From Lachnospiraceae bacterium (GTDB lineage: Bacteria; Bacillota; Clostridia; Lachnospirales; Lachnospiraceae): DNA of 40,672 nucleotides. The first letter of the stretch is position 1, and every line of letters begins with the position of its first letter. The stretch spans positions 1-40,672 of the forward strand of contig JAFUKJ010000105.1 in assembly GCA_017467805.1 (NCBI GenBank), written 5' to 3'. Below, piece by piece: positions 1 to 8,762 of the stretch. The notes under the pieces were generated by a model. It was not told the DNA's origin and made no database searches. It saw only the letters and a list, made by a program, of their open reading frames with translations. The translations under genes and the position numbers were made by a program.

Positions 1-812
1 TGAACTTTGAGACAAAATATGAGAGCCGTGGAGAAAACGAGATTGATTTACTGGGTGAGCATATCAATCAGCTTTCAACAAGTCTTGAAAATACAATTTC
101 CGAGCTAAAAACAGCCAATAATGAGCTGCAAAAGGATTTGGAGAAAAAGGAACAGATAGATGAGATGCGTAAGGAATTCTTATCCAATGTATCTCATGAA
201 TTAAAGACACCGCTTGCTTTGATACAAGGCTATGCGGAGGGGCTAAAAGAGGGAATTAATCAGGATGACACAGAAAGCAGGGATTTTTACTGCGATGTCA
301 TCATGGATGAAGCAAATAAAATGAGTGTTATGGTAAAGAAGCTTCTGGATTTGAATCAACTGGAGTTTGGCAATGACATCGTATCTTTGGAAAGATTCGA
401 TATCGTGGAGCTTTTAAATAACTTCCTACAGTCAGCAGAAATTCTGGTGAAGCAGAATGAAGTAACTGTTAAGATGGCTGAGTATCCGCCAATCTATGTA
501 TGGGCAGATGAATATAAGACAGAAGAAGTTATTCGAAATTATTTCAGTAATGCCATAAATCATGCGGGTGGTGATAAGATTATCGAAATTAAATGCACGC
601 GCATGGGACCAAAGGTTAGAATCAGCGTATTTAATACGGGAGAGCCAATACCTGAGGAGTCACTTCCACACATTTGGGAGAAGTTCTATAAGGTGGATAA
701 GGCACGCACCAGAGAATACGGCGGAAGCGGTGTAGGCTTGTCAATTGTAAAGGCGATTATGGAGTCTATGAATCAGCAGTATGGTGCTGTAAATTATACA
801 AATGGTGTTTAG
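1..812 (+). CDS. sensor histidine kinase, 3' part (5' end outside window)
   Basis: The reading frame is open from base 3, so the gene begins outside the window; only the C-terminal 270 or so residues are visible. A helical linker (probably following HAMP) leads to the HisKA box FLSNVSHELKTPLALIQGY, whose phospho-accepting His is residue 65 of the visible part. The HATPase domain shows the N box (NYFSNAINHA), the NTGEPIP segment and the G2 box GGSGVGLSIVKAI. By family it autophosphorylates at the membrane and passes phosphate to a response regulator, presumably encoded just upstream. Oddity: the stop (TAG, 810-812) falls exactly where relatives continue as GVEF plus a last strand; reading past it gives FRMELETKS, the expected family ending, so a GAG to TAG change may have removed the final strand. 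Confidence 0.93.
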   Translation, partial: NFETKYESRGENEIDLLGEHINQLSTSLENTISELKTANNELQKDLEKKEQIDEMRKEFLSNVSHELKTPLALIQGYAEGLKEGINQDDTESRDFYCDVIMDEANKMSVMVKKLLDLNQLEFGNDIVSLERFDIVELLNNFLQSAEILVKQNEVTVKMAEYPPIYVWADEYKTEEVIRNYFSNAINHAGGDKIIEIKCTRMGPKVRISVFNTGEPIPEESLPHIWEKFYKVDKARTREYGGSGVGLSIVKAIMESMNQQYGAVNYTNGV

Positions 813-840
813 TTCAGGATGGAGCTTGAGACAAAATCAT

Positions 841-1677
841 ATGGATGTGTTTATTGTGAAAAAGGGGAAATTATTAGGAATGATAGCGATGGTTGCGCTG
901 CTGTTAACGGGGTGCGTGGATAACATGCCTGATATGACCAAAGAGCAGTCAGAGCTGGTGGCGGAATATGCTGCAGGATTATTGCTGAAGTATTCACCAA
1001 ATTATGAATATGGTCTGGCAGATGATGAGGCGCTTGTTGAGGAGGAGACTTTGATAGAAGAGTCATCAATTGAAGAGTCTTCAAACGAAGAAACTTCGAC
1101 AGAAGAAGCAGCAGAGAAAGAAAGCTCTAAGGAAGAGGAATCCAGTGTAACAACGGAGATTGATATTCATGTAGGAGCAGATAAGACAGAGCCTGATGTG
1201 AAGTATATTCCGATTAATAGTACAGAGACTGTAGTGCTGCAGGAGAATCCTTATGAGGTAGAGCTTGCAGATGTAATCGAAGCTACAGACTTGGGAATCC
1301 GTTATACTTATTATGAAATTTGTAATGAATATCCAAACGGCTCTAGTAACAGTGGATTTACTGTTCAACCGCAGAAGGGTAAGAAGCTGCTTGTAATTCA
1401 TTTCAAATTAGAGAACAAGTCGAACGAAGCGCTTGCTTGCGACTTATTTGACAGCGGCATCAGGATGAAGGTTAATTTAAATGAGCAGGGCTTTGAAAAG
1501 ACCATGAGTACACTTTTGATGAATGATATTACAACTTATATCGAAGACGTAAAGGCTGGCGAAAGCACAGATGTGGTAACTGTGATGGAGGTAGATGCTG
1601 CTACGGAAGAGGAAATTACCTCCTTGAATCTCTTGATGGAGTGCGGAGCGAATCGAAGTGCATTGCAGCTAAAATAA
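841..1677 (+). CDS. predicted lipoprotein with DUF4352-like C-terminal domain
   Basis: A short basic n-region (KKGK), a hydrophobic stretch and the lipobox LLTGC mark a lipoprotein processed at Cys 26 (counting from the 841 start). A Glu/Ser-rich disordered linker follows (about residues 60-115), then a beta-rich domain of about 150 residues with the segment KKLLVIHFKLENKS, typical of DUF4352/telokin-like immunoglobulin folds on Gram-positive surfaces. The frame is open from an ATG at 802, but that start lies inside the kinase gene; ATG 841 or GTG 856 is likelier. Neither has a well-placed ribosome binding site (GGATGGAG at 817-824 is 16 nt away from 841), so translation is probably coupled to the kinase gene. 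A role in signal sensing beside the kinase is inference. Confidence 0.78.
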   Translation: MDVFIVKKGKLLGMIAMVALLLTGCVDNMPDMTKEQSELVAEYAAGLLLKYSPNYEYGLADDEALVEEETLIEESSIEESSNEETSTEEAAEKESSKEEESSVTTEIDIHVGADKTEPDVKYIPINSTETVVLQENPYEVELADVIEATDLGIRYTYYEICNEYPNGSSNSGFTVQPQKGKKLLVIHFKLENKSNEALACDLFDSGIRMKVNLNEQGFEKTMSTLLMNDITTYIEDVKAGESTDVVTVMEVDAATEEEITSLNLLMECGANRSALQLK

Positions 1678-1722
1678 AGTGTCGATAAATTTCATAAATT
1701 TTTAAAAAATAACTGAAAATAA

Positions 1723-1752
1723 TTGTAATTAGAAATATATGTGTGTTATAAT
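1723..1752 (+). promoter_or_regulatory. sigma-A-type promoter of cheV
   Basis: TTGTAA (1723-1728), an 18-bp spacer and TATAAT (1747-1752), with TG one base before the -10, giving the extended form TGTTATAAT. It lies in the gap between the lipoprotein gene and cheV, about 60 bp before the cheV start, which has the site GAGAGGTGG. Confidence 0.7.
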
Positions 1753-1811
1753 TATTTATAGATTAATATTCTGCAAAGAGTTTGTAATAGGAAGAACGGA
1801 GAGGTGGCAAT

Positions 1812-2708
1812 ATGGAGACAAAGATTCTCTTAGAAAACGGAACGAATGAATTGGAAGTATTGGAATTTGTTGTGGATGGTAATTCCTACGGAATAAATGT
1901 TGCTAAAATTAAGGAAATCATTCCATATCAGGCTGTTACACCGGTTCCAAATTCTCATCCAAGTGTGGAAGGAATTTTTATGCCGAGAGATGCAATGATT
2001 ACAGCAATTGATTTGCGTAACTGCCTCCAAAGAGGTGAGTCCGCAGAGGGGGGCTTGTTTATCATTACAAGCTTTAATAAATTGGATATCGCATTCCATG
2101 TTGATGCTGTAATCGGTATTCATAGAGTATCGTGGGTAGATATTATTAAGCCTGGTGCAACAGTATCTACTTCGGATGAAGGTATCTCAACAGGAATTAT
2201 TAAGATTGATGGCAAGTTAATTATTATTCTTGACTTCGAGAAGATTATCAGTGATATTAACCCTGAAACAGGTCTTAAGGTAACTGAAATTGATGCATTG
2301 GGAGTTAGAACTGAGAACGATGTGCCAATTCTGATTGCAGAGGATTCTGTATTACTTAGAAAATTAATTGTTGATTCTTTACATAAAGCTGGATATGATA
2401 ATGTTATCAAGACAGAGAATGGTGAGGAAGCTTGGGAAATCATTGCAGAGGCGAAGGTAAAGGGTACCTTGAAGGATGATATCAAACTGGTTATCACAGA
2501 TATTGAGATGCCGCTTATGGATGGTCACCGCCTTACAAAGCTGATTAAGAGTGATGATGCAACTAAGCATATACCGGTTGTTATCTTCTCATCACTGGTA
2601 AATGAAGAAATGAGAAAGAAAGGCGAGATGTTAGGTGCTGATGCACAGTTGTCAAAGCCTGAAATCGGTAACCTGGTTCGTGTGATTGATCAATTACTTG
2701 CAAAATAA
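1812..2708 (+). CDS. cheV: CheV-type chemotaxis adaptor (CheW plus receiver)
   Basis: 298 residues, the normal CheV length. Residues about 12-155 are a CheW-like domain (LEFVVDGNSYGINVAKIKEII, later GIFMPRDAMITAIDLR), which docks to chemoreceptors and CheA. Residues about 171-298 are a response-regulator receiver: acidic pair E177/D178, phospho-acceptor D230 in LVITDIEMP, and Lys 282 in LSKPE. By family CheV couples receptors to CheA and its phosphorylation tunes adaptation. It stands alone here between its own promoter and terminator, with no other chemotaxis gene in the window, so its partners must be encoded elsewhere. The start follows a GAGAGGTGG site. Confidence 0.93.
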   Translation: METKILLENGTNELEVLEFVVDGNSYGINVAKIKEIIPYQAVTPVPNSHPSVEGIFMPRDAMITAIDLRNCLQRGESAEGGLFIITSFNKLDIAFHVDAVIGIHRVSWVDIIKPGATVSTSDEGISTGIIKIDGKLIIILDFEKIISDINPETGLKVTEIDALGVRTENDVPILIAEDSVLLRKLIVDSLHKAGYDNVIKTENGEEAWEIIAEAKVKGTLKDDIKLVITDIEMPLMDGHRLTKLIKSDDATKHIPVVIFSSLVNEEMRKKGEMLGADAQLSKPEIGNLVRVIDQLLAK

Positions 2709-2717
2709 TAGACTTGA

Positions 2718-2742
2718 AGAGCCGGGAACTTTTCCCGGCTCT
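2718..2742 (+). terminator. intrinsic terminator after cheV
   Basis: Perfect 11-bp stem AGAGCCGGGAA / TTCCCGGCTCT (2718-2728 with 2732-2742) and a 3-nt loop. The following T-tract (ATATTT) is weak. It separates cheV from the next gene. Confidence 0.82.
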
Positions 2743-2766
2743 ATATTTGACATCTAGGGAGGCAGA

Positions 2767-3549
2767 ATGAGTAAGACAGAAATTTTAAAAGAAAAAATTG
2801 CAGATGCAGATTTGGTATTGATTGGAGTTGGCGAGGAGTTCAATGAGAATTTCTCGAAGATAGGAGATTATCCGAAGCTGGTAAGAGCTTTGGAGGTAGT
2901 TGAGAAGAATCCACAGCTTAGCTGGCTTGTACCATATTTGGAGCAGATGTACCTTGCACAATACGAGAATCAGGAGCTTTTAGAGGCTTATGAGAAGTTA
3001 GGTGCTTTGGTGCAGGATAAGAATTATTTTTTGATTACTACCTGTATCGATGGAAGAATTTATCATGCAGGAATGAATAATGAGAAGATGGTTTCCCCGT
3101 GTGGAGGCTATCGTAAACTACAGTGTAGTGCAAAGTGTTGTACACAGCTTTGGGATGCTGATGAAGTGATGCAGGATATTCAAGCTTGGATTGAAGAGGA
3201 AAGAGATTTGACTGCTTTACAGCAGCCTGTGTGCGAGCATTGTGGTAAGCCGTTGGTATTTAATAATATCATGGCAGAGAATTATGTGGAGGAAGGTTAC
3301 CTGGAGCAGTGGGAGAAGTATACCAAATGGCTGCAGCTAACCTTGAATAAAAAGCTTTGTATTATAGAGCTTGGCGTTGGCATGAATATGCCTGGCATCA
3401 TGAGATGGCCTTTTGAAAAGATTGCATTTTATAATCAGAAAGCAAGCTTTTTTAGAATAAATCAGGCGCTATATCAGTTGCCTGAAGATGTGGGAGAAAA
3501 GGGAATTAGTATAGAAGGGAATGCTAAGGAGTTTTTGAGGAATTTATAA
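2767..3549 (+). CDS. degenerate sirtuin-like (Sir2-fold) protein
   Basis: 260 residues with the order of sirtuin motifs but altered catalytic residues. LVLIGVGEEF (17-26) sits where the NAD-binding GAGxS loop is expected. FLITTCIDGRIYHAG (88-102) matches the TQN-[IV]-D motif, keeping D95 but with Cys 93 for Asn. SPCGG (110-114) sits where the catalytic His of HG[SN] belongs, now Cys 112. Zinc-binding Cys appear as C120/C124 and C156/C159, and LGVGMNMPGIM (202-212) resembles the late nucleotide-binding strand. I infer a Sir2-family fold that binds a nucleotide; ordinary deacylase chemistry is doubtful. Some SirTM ADP-ribosyl sirtuins also lack the usual His, but no macrodomain gene is adjacent. 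The start has an AGGGAGG site. It is first gene of a run leading to hisHF. Confidence 0.68.
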   Translation: MSKTEILKEKIADADLVLIGVGEEFNENFSKIGDYPKLVRALEVVEKNPQLSWLVPYLEQMYLAQYENQELLEAYEKLGALVQDKNYFLITTCIDGRIYHAGMNNEKMVSPCGGYRKLQCSAKCCTQLWDADEVMQDIQAWIEEERDLTALQQPVCEHCGKPLVFNNIMAENYVEEGYLEQWEKYTKWLQLTLNKKLCIIELGVGMNMPGIMRWPFEKIAFYNQKASFFRINQALYQLPEDVGEKGISIEGNAKEFLRNL

Positions 3550-3604
3550 TAGCCTTAAAGCTTCGAAAAAGATTGAGGGAAATATGTAAATAGGAGGAAT
3601 TATC

Positions 3605-5587
3605 ATGAGTACTGAAGAAGAAAATTACTTGGATAATTTACTGAAATCCTTAACCGAACCTGAAGAATCGGAAATGTTGGAAGAGACAGCAGAGGATACA
3701 ACATCAGCTATCGCAGATGTCGGGACAGAGACTATTACAACTCCCGAGATAGAAGAAATAAATATAGAAGAACTTCCTGATTTAGAAGAGCCTATAGCAA
3801 TAGAGGAGCTTCCTGATTTAGAGGAGCCTGTGGCGATGGAGGAACTTCCTGATTTGGAGGAGCCTGTAGCGATGGAGGAACTTCCAGATTTAGAGGAGCC
3901 TGTAGCGATGGAGGAACTTCCAGATTTAGAGGAGCCTGTAGCGATAGAGGAGCTTCCAGACTTAGAAGAGCCTGTAGCAATGGAAGAGGTTGCGGTTGAA
4001 GAATCTGTAGTTGAAGTGGATGAGCCACAGATTGTATCGTCAAGTAATGATACGGATGAGTTCAATTTAGATGACTTAGGTTTGGATGATATTGATTTGA
4101 ATAATATCGACCTCGATAATGTAAGTCTGGATTTGGATGATGCTGACTTTGCAGAGTTAACCTCTGCGATGGATGTACAGGATACTATGCCAGAGGAGCC
4201 AGTAGCGGAACCAACGTTAGAACCAGTAGTGATGGAAGAGACGGTGTCAGAGCCGCTTCCTAATTTGGAAGAAGCTGTTACGATACCTGAGGAGCCTGTG
4301 GCAATGGCAGAGGAGCCGACTGTGGATATTTCTGATTTAGATTTGGATTCTATAGACCTTACTACTTTGGATATTGATAGCTTAAATGGTGGCGGAGAGT
4401 CTACGCAGAGTCTTGCAGATTTGATGTCTGAGGAGACAGGAGCAGATGATGATGATATTGCTGATGTGCTGAATCTTTTAGATGATGATGCAGATATGGC
4501 AGAAATCGGAGATTTGCTTTCTAAGTCAGACAGTCATGAGCCTGTACAGGACGATATGATGGCGATGCTAAGCCAGATGGCAGATACAGAGGCGGAGAAG
4601 GTCAATGCCAGTGATAAGGCTTCAAATACAGAGACAGCAACCAAGAGTGCCGAGGATGTCGCCGTGGTAGCTGAGAAGGTAGAGAAGAAAAAGGGCAGAA
4701 AGATATTTAAGCCTGAGGTAGATGTCAATGCTTCTGTAGAGGAAAAGCCAAAGAAGAATGGTATTTTTGCAAAGATGTTTGCAAGCCTTACCGAGGAATG
4801 GGAGTCTGAACCAACCGAAGAGGAATTAAAGCAGGCGGCTGAGCAGAAAGCATTTGAGAAGCAGGCTGCCAAGGAAAAGAAGGAAGAGGAAAAGGCTGCT
4901 AAGGCTGAGGAGAAGAAGCAGAAGGCAGAAGAGGCTGCGGCGCTTAAGAAGGCGAAGAAGGAAGAAGCTGATAAGGCAAAGCAGGCGAAGAAAGAGGCCA
5001 AGGAAGCAAAGAGAGCTGCCGAGGAAGAAGAGGAAGCGAAAAAGGGTGGCAAGAAGCGTATTTCCAAGAAGAAATATGTGGTAGTTACCATCATGGCAGC
5101 TTCAATTCTGGGCGGAATACTGTTAGCATCAGAGCTTCTGAACTCCTATACGAACCGTATGGATGGTAGAAAAGCCTACTATGCAGGTAACTATAAGGGT
5201 ACCTACTTAGAGATGTACGGTGAGGAACTGGATGAATCAGATGCATTATTGCAGGCACGTTCTAAGGTAATTATGAAGATGCAAAGAAAGCTGGATTCCT
5301 ATAAGAATTATAGTAAGATGGGATATGAGCTTGAGGCATTGCATGCATTACTGGAAGGTCTGACTGTATATGATAATGTAAATCTTGAGGCTGAACAGTA
5401 TCAGGTAGCCGAGGAAGTAGAAGATATCAGAGCCGATATTTTGATGATTCTTAGTGCAAATTATGGACTGTCAGAGGAAAATGCTCGAGAACTTCTGCAA
5501 AATGAAGACGAAATTTCGTATACAAAAGCGTTAAATCATATTATAATGGGAACTGATAGTGAATTGGTTTCCAATGATATGGAATAG
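3605..5587 (+). CDS. acidic repeat protein with coiled coil and one membrane span
   Basis: 660 residues; I do not recognise a named family. The N-terminal two thirds is extremely acidic, with six tandem 12-residue repeats of the type ELPDLEEPVAME (about residues 56-127) and further DLDDIDL-like stretches. A Lys/Glu/Ala-rich, probably coiled-coil region follows (about 400-490), then a basic patch and one hydrophobic span (YVVVTIMAASILGGILL, near 494-514), and a C-terminal helical domain of about 145 residues. The basic residues before the span predict a cytoplasmic N-terminus and an outward C-terminus. Start chosen by the AGGAGGAATTATC leader. It lies between the sirtuin-like gene and hisH with no terminator between them. 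Function unknown; a scaffold or envelope role is only a guess. Confidence 0.85.
   Translation: MSTEEENYLDNLLKSLTEPEESEMLEETAEDTTSAIADVGTETITTPEIEEINIEELPDLEEPIAIEELPDLEEPVAMEELPDLEEPVAMEELPDLEEPVAMEELPDLEEPVAIEELPDLEEPVAMEEVAVEESVVEVDEPQIVSSSNDTDEFNLDDLGLDDIDLNNIDLDNVSLDLDDADFAELTSAMDVQDTMPEEPVAEPTLEPVVMEETVSEPLPNLEEAVTIPEEPVAMAEEPTVDISDLDLDSIDLTTLDIDSLNGGGESTQSLADLMSEETGADDDDIADVLNLLDDDADMAEIGDLLSKSDSHEPVQDDMMAMLSQMADTEAEKVNASDKASNTETATKSAEDVAVVAEKVEKKKGRKIFKPEVDVNASVEEKPKKNGIFAKMFASLTEEWESEPTEEELKQAAEQKAFEKQAAKEKKEEEKAAKAEEKKQKAEEAAALKKAKKEEADKAKQAKKEAKEAKRAAEEEEEAKKGGKKRISKKKYVVVTIMAASILGGILLASELLNSYTNRMDGRKAYYAGNYKGTYLEMYGEELDESDALLQARSKVIMKMQRKLDSYKNYSKMGYELEALHALLEGLTVYDNVNLEAEQYQVAEEVEDIRADILMILSANYGLSEENARELLQNEDEISYTKALNHIIMGTDSELVSNDME
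3770..3985 (+). repeat. in-frame 36-bp tandem repeat, six units
   Basis: Six consecutive 36-bp units (starts 3770, 3806, 3842, 3878, 3914, 3950), each coding 12 residues of the type ELPDLEEP[VI]A[MI]E. Units 3 to 5 are almost identical at DNA level, including third positions, so the array probably expands and contracts by slippage or recombination. Confidence 0.95.
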
Positions 5588-5635
5588 CAGGAGAATCAAA
5601 TTGCTATCACAGTTTATTGATATGAGGTTGATTAG

Positions 5636-6247
5636 ATGATAGCGATTATTGATTACGATGCAGGAAATATTAAAAGTGTAGAGAAGGCATTAATCTCCTT
5701 AGGAGAGGAAGCAGTTATTACCAGAGATAAGGACGAGATACTTGCGGCGGACCATGTGATTTTGCCAGGTGTTGGAGCCTTTGGTGATGCGATGGATAAG
5801 ATTAGGAGATATGGCCTTGAAGAGATTATCAAAGAAGTTGTAGCCAAGGGTACTCCTTTTCTGGGAATTTGCCTCGGGTTACAGCTTCTTTTTGAGTCCA
5901 GTGAGGAGACTGTAGGTGTTGAGGGACTTGGTATTTTGAAGGGTAAGATTGTGAAAATCCCTGATAATCAGGGCTTGAAGGTTCCACATATCGGTTGGAA
6001 TTCGCTGAAGTTCCCTAATAAAGGACGTTTATATGAAGGCATCAAAGAGGATTCGTATGTGTATTTCGTACATTCCTATTATTTACAGGCCGAAGATGAG
6101 GATATTGTAGTTGCAACAACAGAGTATGCCACACATATTCATGCATCTGTAGAGAAGAGCAATGTATTTGCGTGTCAGTTCCATCCTGAGAAGAGCTCGG
6201 ATGTCGGCTTACAGATTTTGAAAAACTTTATTAACATAGGAAGGTAG
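5636..6247 (+). CDS. hisH: imidazole glycerol phosphate synthase, glutaminase subunit
   Basis: 203 residues, the usual HisH length. Class I glutamine amidotransferase triad: nucleophile C79 in [11 protein letters not shown]183 and E185 in CQFHPEKSS; the oxyanion strand [10 protein letters not shown] is also present. HisH releases ammonia from glutamine and channels it to HisF to make IGP and AICAR in histidine biosynthesis. GAGGTTGATTAG places the site about 7 nt before the ATG. hisF starts 5 bp downstream, as expected for partners made in equal amount. No other his gene is present in the window, so the pathway is split across the genome. Confidence 0.97.
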   Translation: MIAIIDYDAGNIKSVEKALISLGEEAVITRDKDEILAADHVILPGVGAFGDAMDKIRRYGLEEIIKEVVAKGTPFLGICLGLQLLFESSEETVGVEGLGILKGKIVKIPDNQGLKVPHIGWNSLKFPNKGRLYEGIKEDSYVYFVHSYYLQAEDEDIVVATTEYATHIHASVEKSNVFACQFHPEKSSDVGLQILKNFINIGR

Positions 6248-6252
6248 AGAGT

Positions 6253-7014
6253 ATGCATACAAAGAGAATTATTCCATGTCTGGATGTGAATAACGGACGT
6301 GTGGTAAAGGGCGTTAATTTTGTGAATTTAATAGATGCAGGAGACCCTGTTGCGATTGCAGAGGCCTATGATAAGGCTGGTGCGGACGAACTGGTATTCC
6401 TTGATATTACAGCTTCTTCTGATAACAGAGGAACTGTGGTAGATATGGTTAGAAGAGTAGCCGAGAAGGTATTTATCCCATTTACAGTTGGGGGTGGTAT
6501 CAGAACTGTTGATGATTTTAAGGCGATTTTGCGTGAGGGTGCTGATAAGGTATCTGTAAACAGTGCGGCAATTATGAATCCTCGTTTGATTAGTGATGCG
6601 GCAGATAAGTTTGGCAGTCAGTGTGTTGTAGTAGCCATTGATGCGAAGAGAAGAGCAGACGGAAGCGGCTGGAATATTTATAAGAACGGTGGTCGTGTGG
6701 ATATGGGCATCGATGCAGTAGAGTGGGCAATGCAGGCAGATAAGCTTGGTGCAGGTGAGATTCTTCTTACCAGTATGGACTGCGATGGTACAAAGGCTGG
6801 TTATGATATTGAACTGACTAAGATTATTTCAGAGAATGTGTCAATTCCTGTGATTGCATCAGGTGGTGCAGGTACGATGGAGCATTTTTATGATGCTTTG
6901 GATGCAGGTAAGGCAGATGCAGCACTTGCGGCTTCTCTTTTCCACTTTAAGGAGCTTGAGATTAAGGAAGTAAAGCAATATTTGCGTGAACGTGGCATAT
7001 CGGTAAGATTATAA
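6253..7014 (+). CDS. hisF: imidazole glycerol phosphate synthase, cyclase subunit
   Basis: 253 residues, full length. A (beta/alpha)8 barrel beginning [12 protein letters not shown], with the catalytic acids D11 (CLDV) and D130 (VVAIDAKR), and phosphate-binding loops VGGGIRT and IASGGAGT. It uses ammonia from HisH to convert PRFAR to imidazole glycerol phosphate and AICAR. The start has GGAAGGTAGAGAGT just upstream, overlapping the hisH end; ung follows 13 bp downstream in the same transcript. Confidence 0.98.
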   Translation: MHTKRIIPCLDVNNGRVVKGVNFVNLIDAGDPVAIAEAYDKAGADELVFLDITASSDNRGTVVDMVRRVAEKVFIPFTVGGGIRTVDDFKAILREGADKVSVNSAAIMNPRLISDAADKFGSQCVVVAIDAKRRADGSGWNIYKNGGRVDMGIDAVEWAMQADKLGAGEILLTSMDCDGTKAGYDIELTKIISENVSIPVIASGGAGTMEHFYDALDAGKADAALAASLFHFKELEIKEVKQYLRERGISVRL

Positions 7015-7027
7015 GGAGCAAAAGATT

Positions 7028-7705
7028 ATGGCTATGATTAACAACGATTGGCTTGGCGCATTAGAGAATGAGTTCAAACAGCCATATTATAAGGATTTAT
7101 TTACATTTGTGAAGGAGGAATACAGTCAGCAGGTGATTTATCCGCCAGCAGATGATATTTTTAATGCGTTTCATTTCACACCATTAAGTGAAGTAAAGGT
7201 ATTGTTATTAGGGCAGGACCCTTATCATAATGTAAATCAGGCGCATGGCTTATCCTTTTCGGTGTTACCGTCACAGAAGGATATTCCGCCATCTTTGCAG
7301 AATATCTATAAGGAATTAGAGACGGATTGTGGCTGTTACATACCAAATAACGGCTATCTGAAGAAGTGGGCAGACCAGGGCGTGTTGCTTTTGAATACTG
7401 TATTAACAGTGCGCGCGCATCAGGCAAATTCCCATCAGGGAAAGGGCTGGGAGAAGTTTACGGACTCGGTTATTAGAGCATTGAATGAACAGGACAGACC
7501 AATTGTTTATTTCCTATGGGGCCGTCCTGCGCAGATGAAGCGTTCCATGCTCAATAATCCAAAGCAGCTCGTGTTAACAGCACCGCATCCAAGTCCGTTA
7601 TCAGCATATAGAGGCTTTTTTGGATGCAAGCATTTTAGTCAGGCGAATGAGTTTTTGCAGGCAAATGGTATTGCACCGATTGACTGGCAGATTGAGAACA
7701 TATAG
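7028..7705 (+). CDS. ung: uracil-DNA glycosylase, family 1
   Basis: 225 residues, typical for family 1 UDG. Water-activating Asp 64 lies in LLLGQDPYH, and the catalytic His 187 in HPSPLSAYRGF; the uracil-binding LLNTVLTV segment is present. It removes uracil from DNA as the first step of base excision repair. AAGGAGCAAAAGATT gives a site about 9 nt before ATG 7028; an in-frame ATG two codons later is an alternative. It is embedded in the hisHF transcript, 13 bp after hisF, with no functional link evident. Confidence 0.98.
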   Translation: MAMINNDWLGALENEFKQPYYKDLFTFVKEEYSQQVIYPPADDIFNAFHFTPLSEVKVLLLGQDPYHNVNQAHGLSFSVLPSQKDIPPSLQNIYKELETDCGCYIPNNGYLKKWADQGVLLLNTVLTVRAHQANSHQGKGWEKFTDSVIRALNEQDRPIVYFLWGRPAQMKRSMLNNPKQLVLTAPHPSPLSAYRGFFGCKHFSQANEFLQANGIAPIDWQIENI

Positions 7706-7714
7706 TGAGGTTAT

Positions 7715-7984
7715 ATGGAAACAAGAATTGCATTGATTGGAATTATTGTAGAGAATATGGATTCTGTAGAGAAGCTGAATCATATATTGCATGAGTATGG
7801 ACAGTATATTATCGGGCGTATGGGGATTCCCTATCGTGAGAAGAAGGTAAATATTATCAGTGTTGCCGTTGATGCGCCGCAGGATGTGATTAATGCTTTG
7901 ACTGGTAAGATTGGTGCGTTGGATGGTATCGGTGCAAAGACGGTATATTCACGGCTAGCCCTTGACGCAGATAAGAAAGTATAG
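7715..7984 (+). CDS. TM1266-family iron-only hydrogenase system regulator
   Basis: 89 residues with the ACT-like/NikR C-terminal-like fold of the TM1266 family: METRIALIGIIVENMDSV, GRMGIPYREKKVNIISV and GKIGALDGIGAKTVYSRL. Relatives lie near [FeFe]-hydrogenase maturation genes and are annotated as putative hydrogenase system regulators. There is no DNA-binding domain in this short form. It starts 9 bp after ung and is the last gene before a terminator. No hydrogenase or hydEFG gene lies in the window. Confidence 0.88.
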   Translation: METRIALIGIIVENMDSVEKLNHILHEYGQYIIGRMGIPYREKKVNIISVAVDAPQDVINALTGKIGALDGIGAKTVYSRLALDADKKV

Positions 7985-8015
7985 TATAGTGTTCCTATGA
8001 TGAACTACTAACAAG

Positions 8016-8041
8016 GTGTTGCTGTATGGCAACACTTTTTT
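8016..8041 (+). terminator. intrinsic terminator after the hisHF-ung run
   Basis: Stem GTGTTGC / GCAACAC (8016-8022 with 8029-8035), 6-nt loop, followed by six T. This hairpin rules out translation starts for the next gene upstream of 8041. Confidence 0.9.
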
Positions 8042-8054
8042 GAGGAGCAGGAAT

Positions 8055-8762
8055 ATGAACGAATCTTTACTTATTGAGAAATTAATGCACTTTGCGTTGA
8101 CAAGACAGGAGGCAACGATTTATCTTTGTCTGGTGTCTAATGAGAAGCTGTCAGGCTATGAGGTTTCAAAGCTTACAGGAATATCACGTTCGAATGTTTA
8201 TAGCGCACTGGCAAGGCTGGTGGAGGAAGGTGCTGCGTACCTTTTAGAGGGAGAGACCAATAAGTATATTGCTGTGGATGTCGAGGAGTTTTGTAATAAT
8301 AAGATTCGACAGCTGGAGGAGCTTAAGACAGAGCTTACTCAAGAGCTACCTGAGATTGGAAGAGATACAGAAGGCTATATTACGATTAGCAGTCATAAGC
8401 ATATTATGGATAAGGTACATAACATGCTGTCACAGGTGGAGCAGAGAGTATATGTTTCCATGCCGACAGAGTATTTGGAGAAGTGTCGTGAGGAGTTAGA
8501 GAGGCTGATTGCTGATGGTAGGAAGGTAGTAATTCTGGCACCAGAGCATGTGGATTTTCCAGGAAGCATTTTATATATTACGAAGGAGCATGAGCTTCAA
8601 ATTCGATTAATCGTCGATTCAGAGTATGTTCTTACGGGAGATATGTCAGGCAGTGCGACGGATAGCTGTTTGTATTGCGGGCAGAAGAATTTTGTAAATG
8701 TATTTAAAGAGGCACTCAGAAATGAGATTAGGCTGATTGAATTAACAGGAGGAGATAAATAA
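8055..8762 (+). CDS. TrmB-family transcriptional regulator
   Basis: 235 residues. The N-terminal winged helix (MNESLLIEKLMHFALTRQE, then GYEVSKLTGISRSNVYSALARLVEEGA) is the TrmB/HTH type. The C-terminal part (about 115-235) resembles the phospholipase-D-like effector domain found behind many TrmB helices (YVSMPTEYLEKCREELERLI and later DSEYVLTGDMSGSATD). The frame extends upstream, but only ATG 8055 follows a ribosome binding site (GAGGAGCAGGA), and upstream codons lie in a terminator. Its stop overlaps the lysA start (TAATG), so the two are translationally coupled. It may control lysA and the MATE gene; the ligand is not known. Confidence 0.87.
   Translation: MNESLLIEKLMHFALTRQEATIYLCLVSNEKLSGYEVSKLTGISRSNVYSALARLVEEGAAYLLEGETNKYIAVDVEEFCNNKIRQLEELKTELTQELPEIGRDTEGYITISSHKHIMDKVHNMLSQVEQRVYVSMPTEYLEKCREELERLIADGRKVVILAPEHVDFPGSILYITKEHELQIRLIVDSEYVLTGDMSGSATDSCLYCGQKNFVNVFKEALRNEIRLIELTGGDK

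Noticed and set aside
4534-5094. Long ORFs in other frames over the Lys/Glu-rich gene (minus-strand Ser/Ala/Phe-rich, plus-strand Arg-rich)
   Set aside because: Low-complexity shadows of GAG/AAG-rich codons.
8016-8054. Longer N-terminus for the TrmB-type regulator (GTG 8016)
   Set aside because: It lies inside a terminator hairpin, and ATG 8055 has a strong ribosome binding site.
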